Assembly: GCA_022818135.1 (NCBI GenBank)
Contig: JAFMSR010000009.1
Span: forward strand, 12,917,608-12,981,607
Origin: Saxidomus purpurata
Taxonomy: Eukaryota; Mollusca; Bivalvia; Venerida; Veneridae
Length of the DNA stretch: 64,000 nucleotides
Direction: 5' to 3'
The notes under the pieces are model-generated. The model was not told the origin of the DNA and made no database searches. It saw only the letters and a list, made by a program, of their open reading frames with translations. Both the position numbers and the translations under genes were made by a program. Position 1 is the stretch's first letter; each line of letters opens with the position of its first letter. Below are positions 61,601-64,000 of the stretch, piece by piece.

Positions 61601-62629
61601 TCTACATGTTGCAGGGAACCTTCTGAGCAAGTTTGAAGAAAGTTGAAAGAAAACTGTAACCCGTAGAGCGTTATCAAGGAAAATCTAATGGAGGTCACTG
61701 TGACCTTGACGTTTGACACACTGTACCAGAAAACTATAGGGATCATCTACATGTTGCAGGGAACCTTCTGAGCAAGTTTGATCAAAGTTGAATGAAAATT
61801 GTGACTTGTAGAGTGTCATAAAGGAATTGCTGTTGGATGTCACTGTGACCTTGACGTTTGACTCACTGACACCAAAAATGATAGGGAACAGCTACCAGTT
61901 GCAGAGATCCATATCAGCAAGTTCCATCATTGTCAAATGAATATTGCGACCTGTAAAGCGCTACCTAGGAAAAGTTTATGGACAGACGGATGGGCTGGAC
62001 ATTGAACTATGTAGTACTCTATAGTATCTCTATGGTTCTTTTAGTCACATAAGAAAAATTACCACCTATAGAGCTTAAGGAATGAATACATCACAGGTAT
62101 TTAGTATTGTACATTAGCAATGTAAGTATCCAAATGTAAGCACTTTATCAGGAAAGGACGGACAGATGGAGGAACCACCATGGCATAATCCGATGGATGT
62201 CTAGCAGAGCTAAAACTCAGTTTGGTAGCCTGGCTCAAACTCATAACTCTAAATTTACGAGGAATCAGTGACTGTCACCACTCTATTACAGAGGTGTGTA
62301 CTAAAAATCGAAAGTTCATGATCAGACATAATCATGTTGTGACCCTATATGTATTCAACATTAAAGTTGACATTGTAACTGCAATAGTTGAAGTCATTTA
62401 TTGCACATCCCTGAAATGGATTTTTTTTCAACTCTATACGTCTTACATAGGGTAAGAGGAAAAAACCCAATTTATTTTCAAGACTATACCTGGAGATCTG
62501 TTATATCACAGAAGATAACCTCATATTTCTCATTGATCTTTTCCCTCACTTTTTCCTGGAAGGCCCCTCTCTCTGACTGGAACTGTGATGTGTTGAAATA
62601 ACTGCATGCTTCGTGTAACGCGGACTCCC
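58465..62629 (-). CDS. SPFH/band 7-like protein, last four exons (5' partial)
   Basis: Minus-strand exons 62490-62629, 60991-61065, 59439-59560 and 58465-58666 join in phases 0, 0 and 2 with GT-AG borders, giving 178 codons to TAA at 58465-58467. The first exon (FNTSQFQSERGAFQEKVREK ... CDITDLQ) and second (VSNIARPSEYESAIRSKERA) follow the SPFH/prohibitin-homology pattern of a domain end. The long Ala/Glu/Lys-rich helix that follows (LITEAETEKREANTTAQIIL, ARATAEAEGIIQQYEKEADA) is the typical coiled coil after SPFH. The C-terminus (VYIGLQSPAKSSYHAP) is unfamiliar. Members are membrane-scaffold proteins that oligomerise; the N-terminal membrane anchor would lie beyond 62630, outside the window or in unseen exons. 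I do not recognise a named ortholog. Confidence 0.8.
59439..59560 (-). CDS. SPFH gene, third visible exon
   Basis: 122 bases after 'aaatacag', VAFNERPRLITEAETEKREA and on to SDARILKA with a split Arg codon at the donor AG|gtatgt. A continuous charged helix. Confidence 0.85.
60190..60315 (+). repeat. tRNA-derived SINE in an intron of the SPFH gene
   Basis: 'gtcgagcacagtggctgcct' resembles an A-box region, and 'ccccggttcgaacccc' is an excellent B box (GGTTCGAACCC) at about 60250. The tail 'gcccttaagcaaaacacact' with 'aacattgcctcgctc' resembles the conserved tail of invertebrate SINEs ('cccttgagcaaggcac...'). It is a SINE, not a tRNA gene. Confidence 0.7.
60485..60985. repeat. interspersed repeat in an SPFH intron
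   Basis: It begins 'agaagagggccaaattggcc' plus 'ctaagtcgctcacctgagc', a standard bivalve repeat head, and ends 'tttttggctcagatgagctg'. The inner phrases 'gggttttctatttttagtaa' and 'gatgctacatagcaagttt' are tandem. Confidence 0.75.
60991..61065 (-). CDS. SPFH gene, second visible exon
   Basis: A 75-base, phase 0-0 exon, VSNIARPSEYESAIRSKERA then REDIQ. Acceptor 'atattacag', donor CAG|gtatgt. The N-x3-P-x-E/F-x2-A-I-x2-K pattern is typical of SPFH proteins. Confidence 0.85.
61230..61985. repeat. tandem interspersed repeat, 140-145 bp period
   Basis: Head 'aagaggccagaaagggccat'. The unit anchor 'atctacatgtt(a/g)cagggaac' occurs at about 61460, 61600 and 61745, with a decayed fourth near 61890. 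Each unit contains 'tgtcactgtgaccttgacg' and 'tttgacccactgacccca'. It ends with 'tggacagacggatgggctgg'. The open frames here on both strands are repeat-derived. Confidence 0.8.
62490..62629 (-). CDS. SPFH gene, first visible exon
   Basis: Acceptor 'ttcacaag' and donor CAG|gtatag in minus-strand sense. It encodes ESALHEACSYFNTSQFQSER and on to CDITDLQ. It starts with two bases of a split codon, so another exon lies upstream. Confidence 0.8.
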
Positions 62630-64000
62630 CTTGTGAAATAAATATTTCTACATTATTCATAATTTTCCACTCATAAATATACTAACTATAACTAACCATA
62701 AAATGTATACATCTGATATTTTCCCACTTCATTAAACTGATATGTTTACCTACCATATATATTTATCTATGTTTTTGATCCCATGTGACCCAGTTTAACA
62801 CTCCACCTAGCATTTATCAAGTCCAGTATTCTCACCAATTTTCACCATGACTGGATATAAATGTAAGAGCGTAAAAAAGGGAAATGTGGACAAACAAAAG
62901 ACAGATATTAGGCAATCATCACAGCTCAATGATTAATAAATTACTGACAAAAGAAAAACCAGGATTCAAAACCATATTGCTGTGCAAAGTGAGAAGGACT
63001 TAGACCACCCACCAAAAGGCAACAACCAATGGAAATGGTTGAACAAATAAAGTGTTATGAACCGAAAGGCAGAATAACCAAAGTATGACCTACTTAAAAT
63101 GCAGGCTATATGCAATGTCATCTACAACATGTACAAATATCCTCAATCATGAGTAAAATCCAACAAGAAGTTATTCTAAGATCTGTCACAACATTTATGT
63201 GCAGTACGAATAAAAAGAATTTCATTCACACAAAAATTATTTTCTGCTGTTTTGCATAAGGCATAAGTTTACTGTATATAGACATTAGCATGGGTCTAGT
63301 TAGGTTAGATTAAATGATAATGATTAAATGATTAGACATTTTACAGTTTTGATATGCAAGAGGCCATGCTGGCCCCCTGACAGTTAGATTTCAAATTGTC
63401 AACACCTTTTTTTTTCAAAATATCATTGGAATCAATCTATTATTTCATTAGGTCTAAGGGTTACATTTGGTTACATTTTGTATTTATCAGGTATAAATAT
63501 ACTGTTAATATTTTTGTTAGTGGAAAATTTAAACGCCATTGTCCCAGAGCAAGAAAGTCAATACTACATCAATTATCTGTCATGGTTAACACATGAATTA
63601 TTAAACTTAATCTGTTTTACAAACTGACTTGTTTCTCATTTTATTGACTTGACACAATCAACCCCAAGGGAATAAAATGCCAACACTGTCTTAATAAGTT
63701 ATGCTGCAGCACTTCAAGTTTGTCTTGTTCACTGAATATTAACTCTTTTCTGCATAATACGAGTAAGTTATTTTGAGAAAATGTTCAAATAATGTCTGGC
63801 CATTGTATCATCAATCTTCTACTCCACAAACAAGACAGGACAGCATTTTAGTACAAAAGACAGCTGTGGCCTTCCATACATATTACTTCCTAAGAGTTTT
63901 TAAAATACATGTATGACACATCTTGTTTCAGTGTGTGAAAATAACTCTGGGAACTTCATCGCCAATCGGGCTATGAACTTAAAAAAATTTCTTAGCCTTT
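62630..64000. other. intron or 5' flank of the SPFH gene
   Basis: No further exon could be supported. A minus-strand frame near 63945-63990 follows an acceptor-like 'ttttttaag' but has no donor. 'aagaggccatgctggcccc' at 63359 is a lone repeat head. Confidence 0.4.

Noticed and set aside
61380..61746. Overlapping frames on both strands in the SPFH intron
   Set aside because: They arise from a 140-145 bp tandem repeat of non-coding type.
63940..63995. Possible upstream SPFH exon on the minus strand
   Set aside because: An acceptor-like site is present but there is no donor, and the residues do not fit the SPFH pattern.

Overview
The window is eukaryotic: protein-coding genes are split by GT-AG introns, the DNA is AT-rich, most of it is non-coding, and repeats are dense. 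The domain families (a TRIM-type B-box/coiled-coil/propeller protein, and a secreted LU-ShKT-TSP1-C1q protein) and the short repeats reading like 'gggccaaattggccctaagtcgctcacctg' fit a bivalve mollusc. I cannot resolve the species.

Three genes are supported. (1) Positions 1-1511, + strand: the 3' part of an intronless TRIM-like gene, cut by the window edge inside its B-box. (2) Positions 28265-41011, + strand: an eight-exon gene for a secreted protein with a signal peptide, an LU (Ly6/uPAR) three-finger domain, a ShKT domain, two TSP1 repeats and a C1q domain. In this copy the C1q exon carries a one-base frameshift, and a decayed half-TSP1 exon lies just after exon 7. (3) Positions 58465-62629, - strand: the last four exons (178 codons) of an SPFH/band 7-type protein whose 5' end lies beyond the window. 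No functional link between the three genes is visible.

The rest is mobile and repetitive DNA. 2.2-5.1 kb holds a decayed TIR element with an 1831-bp foldback nested in it. 6.8-8.05 kb holds a LINE ORF1-like relic joined to a third copy of that TIR element. 8.1-9.9 kb holds degenerate tandem repeats. 10.7-11.8 kb holds a complete copy of the TIR element with CACAGTG ends and a TAAAA target duplication. 13.0-15.4 kb and 52.3-54.5 kb hold two copies of a 2.2-2.4 kb repeat, each with two minisatellites. 15.9-28.2 kb is mostly unassigned DNA with several hairpins. Intron 2 of the LU/TSP1/C1q gene holds a 4301-bp foldback element at 29161-33461, with two inverted arrays of a 182-bp unit, identical 20-bp ends and a 9-bp target duplication. 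41.5-42.9 kb is a hairpin cluster. 45.8-46.2 kb holds a 395-bp MITE with a TATTC duplication. 48.1-48.3 kb holds a Tc1/mariner transposase tail. 48.8-52.3 kb and 60.2-62.0 kb hold abundant bivalve-type interspersed repeats.

The most notable items are the Drosophila FB-like foldback inside an LU-domain intron, the LU-ShKT-TSP1-TSP1-C1q architecture with its frameshift, and two small transposons with CAC-initial ends and 5-bp duplications that recall Transib/RAG-type transposons.
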